From positions 1-64,000 of the forward strand of contig JAJDAZ010000041.1 in NCBI GenBank assembly GCA_029261595.1: a stretch of DNA of 64,000 nt. Direction: 5' to 3'. The translations under genes and the position numbers were made by a program. The stretch is from Nitrospinaceae bacterium (GTDB taxonomy: Bacteria; Nitrospinota; Nitrospinia; Nitrospinales; VA-1). Shown in pieces: positions 33,836-43,484 of this stretch (within the stretch, counting starts at the first letter, position 1; every line of letters starts with the position of its first letter). Below the pieces are notes generated by a model, which was not told where the DNA came from, ran no database searches, and saw nothing but the letters and a program-made list of their open reading frames with translations.

Positions 33836-35629
33836 ATGGGTGCGTCACCTCGTCCAATAAAAATTACCGAAGTTGTTTTGCGGGATGCCCATCAATCCCT
33901 GCTCGCGACACGAATGCGAACAGAGGACATGCTTCCCATTGCTGAAAAACTCGATCAGGTCGGATTCTTTTCGCTGGAGATGTGGGGCGGAGCCACGTTC
34001 GATTCCTGCATCCGCTTTCTCAATGAAGACCCCTGGGACCGCCTTAGAAAACTCAAACAGAAGATTCCCAACACGCCCTTCCAGATGCTGTTGCGCGGAC
34101 AAAACTGCGTGGGCTACCGGCATTACGCCGACGATGTCGTGGAGCGTTTTGTCAAGCATTCGGCGGACGAAGGCATGGACATCTTCCGGATTTTTGACGC
34201 GCTGAATGATTTTCGCAATATTGAAACGGCGGTAAACACCGTAAAAAAATGTAATAAAACGGTCGAAGGGACCATCAGCTATACCGTCAGCCCGGTGCAC
34301 AATATTGAACTTTATATCCAAATGGCCAAACAGCTTGAGGACATGGGGTCGGATATTCTATGTATCAAGGACATGGCGGGCCTTCTGACTCCCAAAGCGA
34401 CTTTTGATTTGATCTCCGAAATCAAAAAGAACACCAAATTACCCATTCACCTGCACACCCATTCCACCACTGGCCTGGCGGGCATGAACATCCAAAGCGC
34501 CATAGACGCAGGCGTGGATATGGTGGACACGGCGATCTCCAGCATGTCGATGGGGACCTCGCATTACCCCACGGAAAGTCTGGTGGCGGCCCTCCAGGGA
34601 ACGGCTTACGATACCGGCCTCGACCTGAATCTACTGGAAGAAATTTCCGATTATTTCGAGGAAGTCAGAAAAAACTATACCGAGTTCGAGAGTGATTTCA
34701 AGGGCGTCGACATCAATATTCTGAAATCTCAAATTCCAGGCGGCATGATCTCCAATATGGAAAACCAGCTTAGGGAACAAAACGCCCTGGACAAGATGGA
34801 CGAAGTTTTAGAGGAAGTCCCAAGGGTGCGAAAGGACATGGGCTACCCGCCCCTGGTCACGCCCACCAGTCAGATCGTCGGGTCACAGGCGACGCTCAAT
34901 GTCCTCACCGGCGAACGTTATAAAATCATCACCAAGGAAACGCGTGGATGCGTATTGGGTAAATACGGCAAACTTCCCGGTCCCTTGAACGAGGAGTTAT
35001 TAGCCAAAGTAACCGAGGATGACAAGGTCATCGACTGCCGGCCAGCGGACCTTCTGGAACCGGAATGGAAAACAGTGACTACGGAACTTGGAAATGACCA
35101 CACATCCGAAGACGATCGGTTGACTTACGCCATGTTTCCCAAAGTCGCGCTGACATTTTTTCAAACCCGCAATCAGCCGAGGGCGCCCAAACCGGCCCCC
35201 GCAAGCAAAGCCCCGGCCCAGGCCGCGGTTGCAACTCAGGCGCCACCAGCGGCGGCTCAGGCACACGCCATGTACAATGTAAAAGTAAATGGCCGGGATT
35301 ATCATGTCGAAGTGGGACCTGCGGGTTCGGCTTCGGTTGCACAGGCCCCCGCGGTTCAGGCCGCACCTCAGCCCGCACCGAGCGCGGTCGCGGCGCCACC
35401 AGCCACAGGGCCCGCAAAAGAAGTGGTCACCTCGCCACTTCCTGGATCGGTTTTCTCCATGAAGGTTAAAGTGGGAGATTCCGTCAATTCGGGCGACACA
35501 TTGGTTGTTCTGGAATCCATGAAAATGGAGTCCGAGGTGAAGTCCCACACCAGCGGCGTCATTCAATCTATCTCCGTCAACGAGGGAGATAAAATCAATA
35601 CCGGCGACGAACTACTCACCATCGGCTAA
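33836..35629 (+). CDS. oadA: Oxaloacetate decarboxylase alpha subunit / pyruvate carboxylase B subunit
   Basis: The protein has 597 residues. The carboxyltransferase domain (about 8-280) shows [31 protein letters not shown] and [15 protein letters not shown] conserved PYC/OADA domain runs to about 440. A long alanine-proline linker (about 450-525) leads to the biotin carrier domain with [11 protein letters not shown] (biotinyl K563). It moves carboxyl groups between oxaloacetate/pyruvate and biotin. The beta and gamma subunits encoded next favour a Na+-pumping decarboxylase. A pyruvate-carboxylase role would need a separate biotin carboxylase, which is not in the window. The stop overlaps the oadB start by one base. 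Confidence 0.92.
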   Translation: MGASPRPIKITEVVLRDAHQSLLATRMRTEDMLPIAEKLDQVGFFSLEMWGGATFDSCIRFLNEDPWDRLRKLKQKIPNTPFQMLLRGQNCVGYRHYADDVVERFVKHSADEGMDIFRIFDALNDFRNIETAVNTVKKCNKTVEGTISYTVSPVHNIELYIQMAKQLEDMGSDILCIKDMAGLLTPKATFDLISEIKKNTKLPIHLHTHSTTGLAGMNIQSAIDAGVDMVDTAISSMSMGTSHYPTESLVAALQGTAYDTGLDLNLLEEISDYFEEVRKNYTEFESDFKGVDINILKSQIPGGMISNMENQLREQNALDKMDEVLEEVPRVRKDMGYPPLVTPTSQIVGSQATLNVLTGERYKIITKETRGCVLGKYGKLPGPLNEELLAKVTEDDKVIDCRPADLLEPEWKTVTTELGNDHTSEDDRLTYAMFPKVALTFFQTRNQPRAPKPAPASKAPAQAAVATQAPPAAAQAHAMYNVKVNGRDYHVEVGPAGSASVAQAPAVQAAPQPAPSAVAAPPATGPAKEVVTSPLPGSVFSMKVKVGDSVNSGDTLVVLESMKMESEVKSHTSGVIQSISVNEGDKINTGDELLTIG

Positions 35630-36828
35630 TGGAACTAACCTTCTCAGGAGCCGCAATCCAGATTCTGCAATCGACCGGTTTTTCGGCCATCGTCCCTGGA
35701 CAGGCCATCATGCTGGTCGTTGCCTGTGTCCTGCTCTACCTCGCCATCTGGAAAAAATTCGAGCCGCTTCTGCTGTTGCCCATCGGGTTCGGTTGTCTCA
35801 TGGCCAACCTGCCGATGAGCATGATGATGAGCACCGATGACGGCGGGCTACTGAACTTTTTCTATCAGGGAGTGAAGCACGAAGTGTTGCCGCCCTTGAT
35901 TTTTCTGGGTGTGGGCGCACTCACGGATTTTGGCCCCCTGTTGGCCAATCCAACCACGTTACTGCTAGGAGCCGCCGCCCAAATTGGCGTATACACCACG
36001 CTGGTCGGGGCCGTGTTTCTGGGCTTCAACCTGCAAGAAGCCAGTGCCATCGGTATCATCGGCGGCGCCGACGGACCCACTTCCATTTTTATCGCCAGCA
36101 AACTGGCCCCCCATCTGCTTGCGCCCATTGCGGTCGCCGCGTATTCTTATATGTCCCTGGTCCCCTTGATTCAACCGCCCATCATGCGCTGGTTGACCAC
36201 GGACAAGGAACGCAAAATAAAAATGGCGCAGTTGAAACCCATTTCACAAACGGTCAAGATCATTTTCCCCATCGTGGTGACGATCATCTGTTGCCTTATG
36301 TTGCCGGGTGTCACCCCGCTTCTGGGGATGTTGATGCTGGGAAATTTGTTCCGGGAAAGCGGCGTCACCGCCCGCTTGCATGAAACGGCTGAAACACATC
36401 TCATCAATATCGTCACGATATTGCTGGCGCTTGCGGTCGGCTCCTCCATGACAGCAGAATCATTTTTGAAACTTGAGACCATCAAAATCATTGTTCTTGG
36501 CCTACTGGCTTTCTGCATGGCCACGGCCAGCGGCGTGCTGTTTGGAAAACTCATGAGCAAATTATCGGGCGGCAAAGTCAATCCTCTGATCGGCTCGGCA
36601 GGGGTTTCCGCTGTTCCCATGGCCGCGCGTGTGTCCCAGAAAGTAGGGGCCGAAGAAGACCACACCAATTTTCTGCTGATGCATGCGATGGGCCCCAATG
36701 TAGCAGGGGTCATTGGAAGCGCCGTGGCGGCAGGGGTCTTTTTGTCCTTATTCGGCGACCCCACCGCACCGGGTCCGGAAACGCATGCGGCCATTGAAAC
36801 CATCGTTCAATCGATGGTCCAACGCTGA
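35629..36828 (+). CDS. oadB: Na+-translocating oxaloacetate decarboxylase beta subunit
   Basis: The protein has 399 residues and is a polytopic membrane protein. [13 protein letters not shown] holds the key aspartate (about D148) of the sodium channel; [18 protein letters not shown] is the second signature. [14 protein letters not shown] is also typical. It removes CO2 from carboxybiotin and pumps two Na+ out of the cell. The start overlaps the oadA stop by one base, which suggests tight translational coupling. The protein is close to the usual 380-430 residues, so it appears complete. Confidence 0.95.
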   Translation: MELTFSGAAIQILQSTGFSAIVPGQAIMLVVACVLLYLAIWKKFEPLLLLPIGFGCLMANLPMSMMMSTDDGGLLNFFYQGVKHEVLPPLIFLGVGALTDFGPLLANPTTLLLGAAAQIGVYTTLVGAVFLGFNLQEASAIGIIGGADGPTSIFIASKLAPHLLAPIAVAAYSYMSLVPLIQPPIMRWLTTDKERKIKMAQLKPISQTVKIIFPIVVTIICCLMLPGVTPLLGMLMLGNLFRESGVTARLHETAETHLINIVTILLALAVGSSMTAESFLKLETIKIIVLGLLAFCMATASGVLFGKLMSKLSGGKVNPLIGSAGVSAVPMAARVSQKVGAEEDHTNFLLMHAMGPNVAGVIGSAVAAGVFLSLFGDPTAPGPETHAAIETIVQSMVQR

Positions 36829-36837
36829 GGAATTGCC

Positions 36838-37122
36838 ATGAATGAAGCCGTCTTCACATCCCTCACCGTCTCAGCAATAGCCATCTGTGTCATATTTCTG
36901 GTTCTCACCATTCTCATCTACACCATCAAAATTCTGGTCCATTTCATTCCCTACGAGGCACCGCCTCCTAAACCCCAGCCAGCCCCCAGGACGGCCCCAA
37001 AGACGGCCCCTGCCGCGACTTCGGACGCGGACGAGGATATCGCGGTCATCACATCCGTCATGGCCTCTCATCTTGGCGGATCGCCTGGCAATCTTCAGGT
37101 GGTCAATATTCAATCCCGATGA
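36838..37122 (+). CDS. oadG: Oxaloacetate decarboxylase gamma-like small membrane subunit
   Basis: The protein has 94 residues. One membrane segment (about 9-31, VSAIAICVIFLVLTILIYTIKI) is followed by a proline-alanine-rich linker. The C-terminus (DADEDIAVITSVMASHLGG) resembles the alpha-binding end of gamma subunits, though the usual zinc-binding histidine cluster is not obvious. The subunit anchors alpha to beta. It lies 9 bp after oadB. In Klebsiella the order is gamma-alpha-beta; here gamma comes last, as in several other bacteria. The call rests mainly on position, size and topology. Confidence 0.75.
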   Translation: MNEAVFTSLTVSAIAICVIFLVLTILIYTIKILVHFIPYEAPPPKPQPAPRTAPKTAPAATSDADEDIAVITSVMASHLGGSPGNLQVVNIQSR

Positions 37123-37168
37123 ATTTATTCCCGATCCATGATGACATCCGGCGCATTGCATTGAAACG

Positions 37169-38023
37169 ATGAACTGGACGAATGAAAAACCCTGGCATGA
37201 AATTGGCGTGGAGGTCGATGCCAAAGTCTCTGCCAGGGAAATGCTGGCCAAAGGGAAAATCGATCGTCAGGTCTCCAAAAACAAACGGCTGAAATCGATC
37301 GAAAACGAGAAGGCGTTCCGCTTCTTCAAATCTTTTGCCGAAGCTGGCGATACGCATATAGAAACTATCGGGCACCTGGAAAACGAACGCATCGTCTGGG
37401 CCCTGGCACGTTTGAACGAGGGTTTTACCCTGAATGATGTTGACAAGGTGGAAGGGTATCTATTGCTGGCTTCGAGGAATGAAACCCGGGAGTCCATTCA
37501 AGCCCAGTTCCTCGCGGTGCGAATGGTTTGTCACAACATGCAACCGGTGGCCATCAAAGCAAGAACCACCTTCGGAAACATTTTCCTGACCGCCACAAAA
37601 TTTGATCAGGCTCTTGAAAAAAAAGCACAGGAGACCCTCACTCATGGGAGATCCGCGATAGCATCGTTCGCGTCCGAAGCCCGTCTCCTGGCAAGTAAAA
37701 AGGTGGACGAGAATACCGCCCATCGCTACATGCTCGACGTGTTCCAGCCGGAAACTTCAAAGACCCTGCCCACCATCGGCCAAAAAGAAATAGCAGAATT
37801 GGCTGAGGATAAGACCCGGAATGCTTTGGAGGCGATTGCAAAAGCTCCGGGAAATGATTTGCCAACCGCTAAGATGACGGCCTGGGGCCTGGTGAACGCC
37901 GCGACGTACATGGTCGATCACCATCTTGGCAAAAATCCGGATTTTCGCTTGCGGCAGGCCTGGTTCGGGACCAATGCAAAAACCAAACAAAGGGCGCTCG
38001 ATCTTGCTTTGGCTTTGCCCTGA
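37169..38023 (+). CDS. DUF932 (phage/plasmid-type) protein, internally shortened
   Basis: The protein has 284 residues. KPWHEIGVEV near the start, ENEKAFRFFKSFAEAG, HIETIGHLENERIVWALARL and the YLLLASRNETRES with VRMVCHNM segment match DUF932/TIGR03299 proteins, which are mainly found on phages and plasmids. The usual stretch with a YTPVQN-type motif between the N-terminus and ENEKAF is reduced to a few residues, so it looks internally shortened. Function is unknown. It follows oadG by 46 bp on the same strand with no other phage gene near, so it is probably a domesticated relic or a stand-alone gene. Confidence 0.7.
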   Translation: MNWTNEKPWHEIGVEVDAKVSAREMLAKGKIDRQVSKNKRLKSIENEKAFRFFKSFAEAGDTHIETIGHLENERIVWALARLNEGFTLNDVDKVEGYLLLASRNETRESIQAQFLAVRMVCHNMQPVAIKARTTFGNIFLTATKFDQALEKKAQETLTHGRSAIASFASEARLLASKKVDENTAHRYMLDVFQPETSKTLPTIGQKEIAELAEDKTRNALEAIAKAPGNDLPTAKMTAWGLVNAATYMVDHHLGKNPDFRLRQAWFGTNAKTKQRALDLALALP

Positions 38024-38093
38024 CTCACCCGCCTGGGGAATCGAGGAAATACCACAGGGGCATGAAGGCAACGGAAAGCATGATACAAACGAA

Positions 38094-38143
38094 AGTCCAA
38101 ATTTTCCTCCCCGTGTAACGGGGTCCTCCCCACATAGTGGAGG
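38094..38143. repeat. Dispersed hairpin repeat, copy 3 (double hairpin)
   Basis: AGTCCAAATTTTCCTCCCC then GTGTAACGGGG matches copies 1 and 2. A second hairpin CCTCCCCAC-ATA-GTGGAGG (38125-38143) follows and abuts the stop codon of the giant minus-strand gene, just as copy 1 abuts a stop codon. GGGGCATGAAGGCAA, seen next to copy 2, occurs 37 bp to the left. It lies between convergent genes. Confidence 0.7.
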
Positions 38144-41100
38144 TCAATTGGTTTCTTCGCGCAGGGGATCTAAAATATATTTCGGGGTTTGCCAGAAGCC
38201 CTGAAAAATACCGACCACTTTTTTGGTCAATGAGGTGAAGGGGATGGCTTTCAATTCGGGGTTATCGAACTTTCCTTTAACGGTGAAATAAGTTTTGACC
38301 AGACTTTCCTCATCGCCGCCGGTGAGTATTTTCCCGAACACCGGGATCTTGGTCAAAATTTTATCGAGGGCCGCAAGCGGCGCCACGCCCAACACCGTAT
38401 CCATTTCATACTTGTCCAGGTCGAACGTTCCCACAAGAGAACTTCGTCGTTTTTTGTCTTCGTAAATAAAGTTTTCCGTAGAAGCGATGCCCTTGACCAA
38501 AGAAAATTTTCCAGCAATCTGTTCGTAGGGAGAAAAACTTTCTTCAAGGCTTTTTTCATCGGAGGCGTCGACCTCCTCCTGAAAACCAAACAATCGAAGG
38601 GCCCCGTCTTTTAACCTCCCGTGGTCGATCTGGCCGGAACCAAAATCGAAAGAGGTTTTGACCACCAGGGACTTTCCTATTTCCTTCAATTCATTGCCCT
38701 GGCCTTTCACCCGGATGTCCAGGGTTTTTAACTGGCCCGTCAACCCGTTTTCAAACGTGTCTCCAAACAAGGCAAAAAATTCCTGGGCCGGGATTTGTTC
38801 CGCCTGAATCAAGCCCTTGAAACGCAACGAATCCGATTCGCCCATCTCAAATATTCCGCGCCCGCGAATATTGCCTTCCTTACCCACATCCATTTTACTG
38901 ATTTTAATTTTCTTTTTTTCTACCGAGACCTTTCCGGAAACCATTTTCAAAGTCAACCGCTTGTAATCCAGCTCATCCAGATCGAACGAAATTTGGGTCA
39001 CCCCTTTGGAGAACAGGTCCGACGAGTTCAACAAACTGCCCAAATCGGCATCTCCAGCATTTTCCGCCGGGAGCAACTCCTCCACCACCAGGCGTTCGCC
39101 GGAAACCTGGATGTCCAGTTTCGGATTGGGGCCTCTTTGATAGACGCCATCGAAAATAACCGTGGACAAATCACACAACAGACTTCCTTTATCGATCTGG
39201 ACCGTTTTTCCGGAGAACTTGATTCCCGCATTCAGGATCAAATTCTGGTCATAATCCTCCGGAAGAATTTCCACATTTTTAAGATTCACCCAGCCTTCAA
39301 ACTTGGATTTTTCCAGGTGATTGAAATTTCCCTGGCCTTGTATTTGAAAGTCCACGGAACCTTTTCGATTGATCCTGAAAGGTTTAATAAATTGCCCAAG
39401 CAACTGCGTTTTAAAATTGCTGGATTTCATCTGGATAAAAAATTCCGGCTTGTCCAGGCTCCTGATATTTGCTTTCCCTGCGATCCGGTTTTCTTCCAGG
39501 TCATAAACAATATTTCTAACAACGATTCCCTCTTTGGAATCGAAATGCCCCGCAAGTTCGACTTTATTAAAAACATTCCTGGACTTGACGAACGAATCCT
39601 CATACTGGTAGGAAGCCTGCGATAAATTAAGGATATGATCAAACTCCAGGTCATGTATCGACCCCTTGAGTTTGAGCTCGGTTTCCACGGTGCCGGAGTA
39701 TTTTATTTTTTGCAGGAAAGGAACGTTTTTCAGGCCCGAAGGATGAAAGTTTGGCGATTTCGCCACCAGATCAAACTCCGGGCCATTTGGGGCATACGGG
39801 GTGAGCTCGCCATCCAGCTGGACCGGAGAATCCCCATACCATCCTTTCACCTCAACCAGACGCAACGGTCCTTCTCCAAACCCAATCACTCCGGACAGGT
39901 TGGACACCGGCCAATAGTCGTCCTCGTATTGCAGGGACAAATCCTGAAGGTGTATCTCCCCCCAGTCTTTTACCGTCTCGGGAGCCATCGGATCGCCGAG
40001 GGACTTGAAATTCACCAGAACCCGTCCTCTGGTGTACCGGGTCCCTGCATGAAGCACGTCGAAAGGATATTCCAGTTCGAGGTCTGAGATGATTGCCGGC
40101 AACTCCTCAACGTCGAGATTGTACGTACCGACCATCTCTTTTGAAGACACATCGTTTTCCACGACCACTTTGCCAAACACTTTCGAGAAGGTGCTCTTGC
40201 CGAAGTTGCCGGAAAAATTATCGAACACGATAATGGGGGGCAGGGGCTCTTTATTGTCCTTTGCTCCCGGAGGAATCAGGTTGTAATCGATCCTACCATT
40301 CAAATGTTCGATCCTTGGTCCGATGCCTACCTGGTACAAAGAAACATCTTCCATGAAAATATTTCCCGTCAATGATAGTTTATCAGGCTCCAAAAGCGGT
40401 CCTTTAAGTTGGATCCGAACACTGCCGGGCCCGGCCATTTCACTGTAGATGCTGATAAAATCCTGAAAAGAATTTCCGTCCAGCGCTTTCATCAGGGTCG
40501 GGTGAAACAGACTGAGGTCAATTTTATTTTCCAGGGAAACATTTATGAACGGGTTTTCGATCACCCGTTCGATCGTTCCCTTGACGTTTACGATGGGATG
40601 ATTCAGGTAACGGGCTTTCTCGATTTTCAACACTCCGTTTCCTGATTCCAACTTAAAAGAACCGGTCACATGCTTGAGCAGAGGCAGGGGGTCCTGCCAG
40701 TCCATGTGCTTGAGACGCACCTTTGCCGAAAGACGTTTAATATTTTCCTCGACCGTCAGGTTTTTGAGCTGGGATAAAGTCCCGTTGAATTTCAAGGTTT
40801 CAACCTCAAAGGTTCCGTTCCTGAACTGGTTTTGAACCTTTTGGTGATACTCCTGGGGAATGATTTTGAGCGGCAGGTAACTATTGCTGTTGTTGACCTT
40901 GAACCCTCCGGTTTTGAAGTCGAAAGAAATGTCCGGATTTTTTGAAAGATATTTGCCCAGCGTTGCTTTGGCGCTGAAACTGAAAGAGTCGGAATCCATT
41001 TTAATTTTGCTGAAGCGGAGCGTGTCCTTGTCGACGCTGACTTCATAATCCAGGGTGCCGCGATGCGGAACCGCCGGGTCGCGCAAGACCGGCCCGGACG

Positions 41101-41974
41101 CTTCCCGTTCAGAATGAAATTTCAGTTGGCCCGCAGACTTCATGTCTCCTGACAAATGACCCGAAAAATTTGACACCAACGAGATCCTGCCTTCACGGAA
41201 CATGGCGGGATTGATATTTTTTAAATACGGTTCAAACCGGGCCAAAGGCAGGTCCTGAATGGTGGCCTTGCCGTCAACGGAGAACCCCGCAAGATCCCAC
41301 TGCCTAGCGGGGTTGTCCAGGATACCGGAAAGTTTTATTTTGGTGGGCCGGTCGGGGTTCAGAATTTCCCCTTGCAGAAGAAATTCATAGGGAATTTTCA
41401 AAAACTTCTTTTTGATTAAAACGTGAACGTTGTTTAACTGAACCGGTTCGGGTTTTTCTCCCGGAAAAGTTTTAAAATCAAAGAAACGGATTTCCCCGCC
41501 TTTGATTTCCAGTTTTTTGACCAAGCTCCCTTTGAGCACCTCCAGAAAATCATCTTTCTCCGGGGGGGAGGCCGCTTTCGGCAAGCGGACCAGGTTCAAC
41601 TCACCTTTTTGGTCGCGGATCAATTGCAAAAATATTCCTTCGACCTCAATTTTTTTTACTTCAATGCGCTTATCCAGAAGGGGCAACAGTTTGATCACCA
41701 TCCAGAGACTTTTGGCGTAGAATTTTGGTTTCCCCTCAAAGGCCCCGGCAATCGTCACCTCCTTGAGTTTGACGCGCAACCCTTTGATAAAATCAACCTC
41801 CGCCGACCCGATGGACACTTTTTTCCCGGTCAGCGCCTCCAGCCGTTCAACGGCCATTTCCTTGAATCTTTCCAGATCACTGAATTTTACATACAGCGTT
41901 CCTGCAAAAGCGACAATAATAACCAGAACGCCTGCCAGGCTATAGAGAGCGATCTTTTTTTTGGAAACAACCAT
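38144..41974 (-). CDS. Second giant AsmA-like inner-membrane protein
   Basis: The protein has 1276 residues. A short N-terminus and one membrane segment (about 8-29) precede the AsmA signature: ERFKEMAVERLEALTGKKVSIGSAEVDFIKGLRVKLKEVTI. Long beta-rich periplasmic sequence follows. The C-terminal third (KEIGKSLVVKTSFDFGSGQID, ASTENFIYEDKKRRSSLVGTFDLDKYEMDTVLGVAPLAALDKILTKIPVFGKIL) resembles the AsmA_2/YhdP C-terminal domain. A role in phospholipid transport to the outer membrane is inferred from the family. It differs from the 24433 gene in lacking the proline-rich cytoplasmic extension and in having a YhdP-type end. The stop codon abuts a hairpin repeat. Confidence 0.83.
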   Translation of the reverse strand: MVVSKKKIALYSLAGVLVIIVAFAGTLYVKFSDLERFKEMAVERLEALTGKKVSIGSAEVDFIKGLRVKLKEVTIAGAFEGKPKFYAKSLWMVIKLLPLLDKRIEVKKIEVEGIFLQLIRDQKGELNLVRLPKAASPPEKDDFLEVLKGSLVKKLEIKGGEIRFFDFKTFPGEKPEPVQLNNVHVLIKKKFLKIPYEFLLQGEILNPDRPTKIKLSGILDNPARQWDLAGFSVDGKATIQDLPLARFEPYLKNINPAMFREGRISLVSNFSGHLSGDMKSAGQLKFHSEREASGPVLRDPAVPHRGTLDYEVSVDKDTLRFSKIKMDSDSFSFSAKATLGKYLSKNPDISFDFKTGGFKVNNSNSYLPLKIIPQEYHQKVQNQFRNGTFEVETLKFNGTLSQLKNLTVEENIKRLSAKVRLKHMDWQDPLPLLKHVTGSFKLESGNGVLKIEKARYLNHPIVNVKGTIERVIENPFINVSLENKIDLSLFHPTLMKALDGNSFQDFISIYSEMAGPGSVRIQLKGPLLEPDKLSLTGNIFMEDVSLYQVGIGPRIEHLNGRIDYNLIPPGAKDNKEPLPPIIVFDNFSGNFGKSTFSKVFGKVVVENDVSSKEMVGTYNLDVEELPAIISDLELEYPFDVLHAGTRYTRGRVLVNFKSLGDPMAPETVKDWGEIHLQDLSLQYEDDYWPVSNLSGVIGFGEGPLRLVEVKGWYGDSPVQLDGELTPYAPNGPEFDLVAKSPNFHPSGLKNVPFLQKIKYSGTVETELKLKGSIHDLEFDHILNLSQASYQYEDSFVKSRNVFNKVELAGHFDSKEGIVVRNIVYDLEENRIAGKANIRSLDKPEFFIQMKSSNFKTQLLGQFIKPFRINRKGSVDFQIQGQGNFNHLEKSKFEGWVNLKNVEILPEDYDQNLILNAGIKFSGKTVQIDKGSLLCDLSTVIFDGVYQRGPNPKLDIQVSGERLVVEELLPAENAGDADLGSLLNSSDLFSKGVTQISFDLDELDYKRLTLKMVSGKVSVEKKKIKISKMDVGKEGNIRGRGIFEMGESDSLRFKGLIQAEQIPAQEFFALFGDTFENGLTGQLKTLDIRVKGQGNELKEIGKSLVVKTSFDFGSGQIDHGRLKDGALRLFGFQEEVDASDEKSLEESFSPYEQIAGKFSLVKGIASTENFIYEDKKRRSSLVGTFDLDKYEMDTVLGVAPLAALDKILTKIPVFGKILTGGDEESLVKTYFTVKGKFDNPELKAIPFTSLTKKVVGIFQGFWQTPKYILDPLREETN

Positions 41975-42168
41975 AAAAGTTTTTTAGGGCGTTGGGAAAA
42001 CGTTACAATAGCCCACAAGTTTTTTCATCGGGCAAGAGCGACCACGGTTTTTGAGGAAAAGACTGTTCATTGCAAGAGATGCGCTGAGAGCAATGGGAAA
42101 TTAAACTATATATATCATGATGTTATAGAACTTTCAATCCTGTGGAGCCGGTGCCGGAGCTTAGCCCT

Positions 42169-42927
42169 ATGGAAGACTCAAAACCCTCGATTTTATATGG
42201 CATCAACCCCGTCATGGAAGCTTTAAAAGCCGGGATCAGAGTCTGCCATAATATCGTCGTCAAAGAAAAAGTTTCCAACCCCAGAATCCAATCGGTTTTA
42301 ACGCTTGCCAGATCCCTCCGGGTCAAAGTTGAAACCCTCCCGCAAAAAGAGTTTCAGCAAAAATACGGGGCCTATGCCCACCAAAGTATTATAGGGTATT
42401 TTTCGTCCAAGAAACCGCTCGAATTGAATGATTTGATCGAACAGGCATTTCAGGCCACACCCACTCCGTCTCTCGCCCTGTTGGACGGAATTCAGGACCC
42501 GCAAAATCTGGGGGCCATCATTCGCGCGGCCCAGACCCTGGGAGTCCAGGGCATTATTATTCCCGATCGAAGGAGCGCCTCGCTCACGGAAACCGTCGCC
42601 AAATGTTCGGCAGGCGCCATCGAACGATTGCCCATCGCCTGTGTGACTAACCTCGTCCAAACGGTGGAACGGTTGCAAAAAGCCGGGTTCTGGATGGTGG
42701 GGGTGGATTCTAAAGGCAAGACGCCGTGCTATGAATTCAAATTTGATATGCCGACGGCTCTGGTCATCGGAGGTGAGGAGAAAGGCATTCGGCCCCTGCT
42801 CAGAAAAAAATGCGATTTTACCATCAACATTCCCATGCCGGGGGAATTGGATTCTTTAAACGCCGCCACCGCCTGCGCCGTGGTTTTTTATGAGGTTTTG
42901 AGACAAAAAAAAGGTGAGAAACCCTGA
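42169..42927 (+). CDS. rlmB: TrmH/SpoU-family rRNA 2'-O-methyltransferase (RlmB-like)
   Basis: I take the ATG at 42169 (GGAG nine bases upstream) rather than the GTG at 42142, giving 252 residues. The N-terminal substrate-binding domain begins ILYGINPVMEALKAG, typical of RlmB. SPOUT motifs follow: DPQNLGAIIRAAQTLG (motif 1), LVIGGEEKGIRPL (motif 2) and IPMPGELDSLNAATACAV (motif 3), which form the knot that binds S-adenosylmethionine. RlmB methylates G2251 of 23S rRNA. The 3' end of the coding region overlaps the predicted terminator of the convergent rpsU gene. Confidence 0.93.
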   Translation: MEDSKPSILYGINPVMEALKAGIRVCHNIVVKEKVSNPRIQSVLTLARSLRVKVETLPQKEFQQKYGAYAHQSIIGYFSSKKPLELNDLIEQAFQATPTPSLALLDGIQDPQNLGAIIRAAQTLGVQGIIIPDRRSASLTETVAKCSAGAIERLPIACVTNLVQTVERLQKAGFWMVGVDSKGKTPCYEFKFDMPTALVIGGEEKGIRPLLRKKCDFTINIPMPGELDSLNAATACAVVFYEVLRQKKGEKP

Positions 42928-42938
42928 GGTTCCTCACC
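42904..42938 (-). terminator. Rho-independent terminator of rpsU inside the rlmB 3' end
   Basis: On the minus strand GGTGAGGAACC and GGTTTCTCACC pair with one mismatch around TCAG and are followed by TTTTTTTTG. It lies 28 bp after the rpsU stop. The stem includes the rlmB stop codon and its last codons. Confidence 0.88.
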
Positions 42939-42965
42939 GTCGTACAGATTCAACCGTTGGCTCGT

Positions 42966-43166
42966 TTACATCGTAAAAGACCGTCGTCTTTTTAGAGCCG
43001 CTTTTCTTTTCTTCTTGGCCTCTTTTTGTTTGCGCTTTTTCTTTACGGAAGGTTTTTCGTAAAACCTTCGTCGCTTTAATTCCTTAAGCAACCCTTCCTT
43101 CGTCATTTGACGTTTCAGCACCTTCAAGGCTTTTTCAACCTGGTTTTGGTAGACTGTTACTTCCAA
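42966..43166 (-). CDS. rpsU: Ribosomal protein bS21
   Basis: This 66-residue, very basic protein matches bS21: EVTVYQNQVEKALKVLKRQMTKEGLLKELKRRRFYEKPSVKKKRK is the conserved core, with a lysine/arginine tail. It binds the 30S platform near the 3' end of 16S rRNA and affects initiation. The gene stands alone with its own promoter and terminator, whereas in E. coli it heads the rpsU-dnaG-rpoD operon. Neither dnaG nor rpoD is near. Confidence 0.96.
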   Translation of the reverse strand: MEVTVYQNQVEKALKVLKRQMTKEGLLKELKRRRFYEKPSVKKKRKQKEAKKKRKAALKRRRSFTM

Positions 43167-43484
43167 AAAGTATTCCCCTCCCTCCCAATGTTTTAGGGTC
43201 CTTCAAAAGCATCCTTAGAGATGCCGTCACAAACGATTAATTCCATCCACCCTTCCAATTAAGGAAGAGAACTTCTTGGGCACAATCAAAAACCCATGAC
43301 AGATTTACATGATTTTTTTAGCAAGCTAAGAATTATGCAGAGAATTTTTTAATAAGTCAATGCCTAAATGACTGAAAATCAATCCTCCCCGGAAATCCCG
43401 GCAACTGGCGATTTGACTGACCCCAAATATTAGGTATATTTATTGAAGATCCTAAAATCCCCAATAATCTTGGAAAAATATATT
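43167..43484 (-). promoter_or_regulatory. rpsU leader and promoter, with the start region of the divergent ChaN gene
   Basis: On the minus strand TTGACT (43355-43360), a 17-bp spacer and CATAAT (43332-43337) make a convincing promoter. Transcription would start near 43325, giving a leader of about 160 nt before rpsU. A small hairpin (CTTCC/GGAAG) lies in the leader near 43255-43270. Such a long leader for a ribosomal protein gene may serve regulation. I see nothing else in the 318 bp. Confidence 0.7.
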
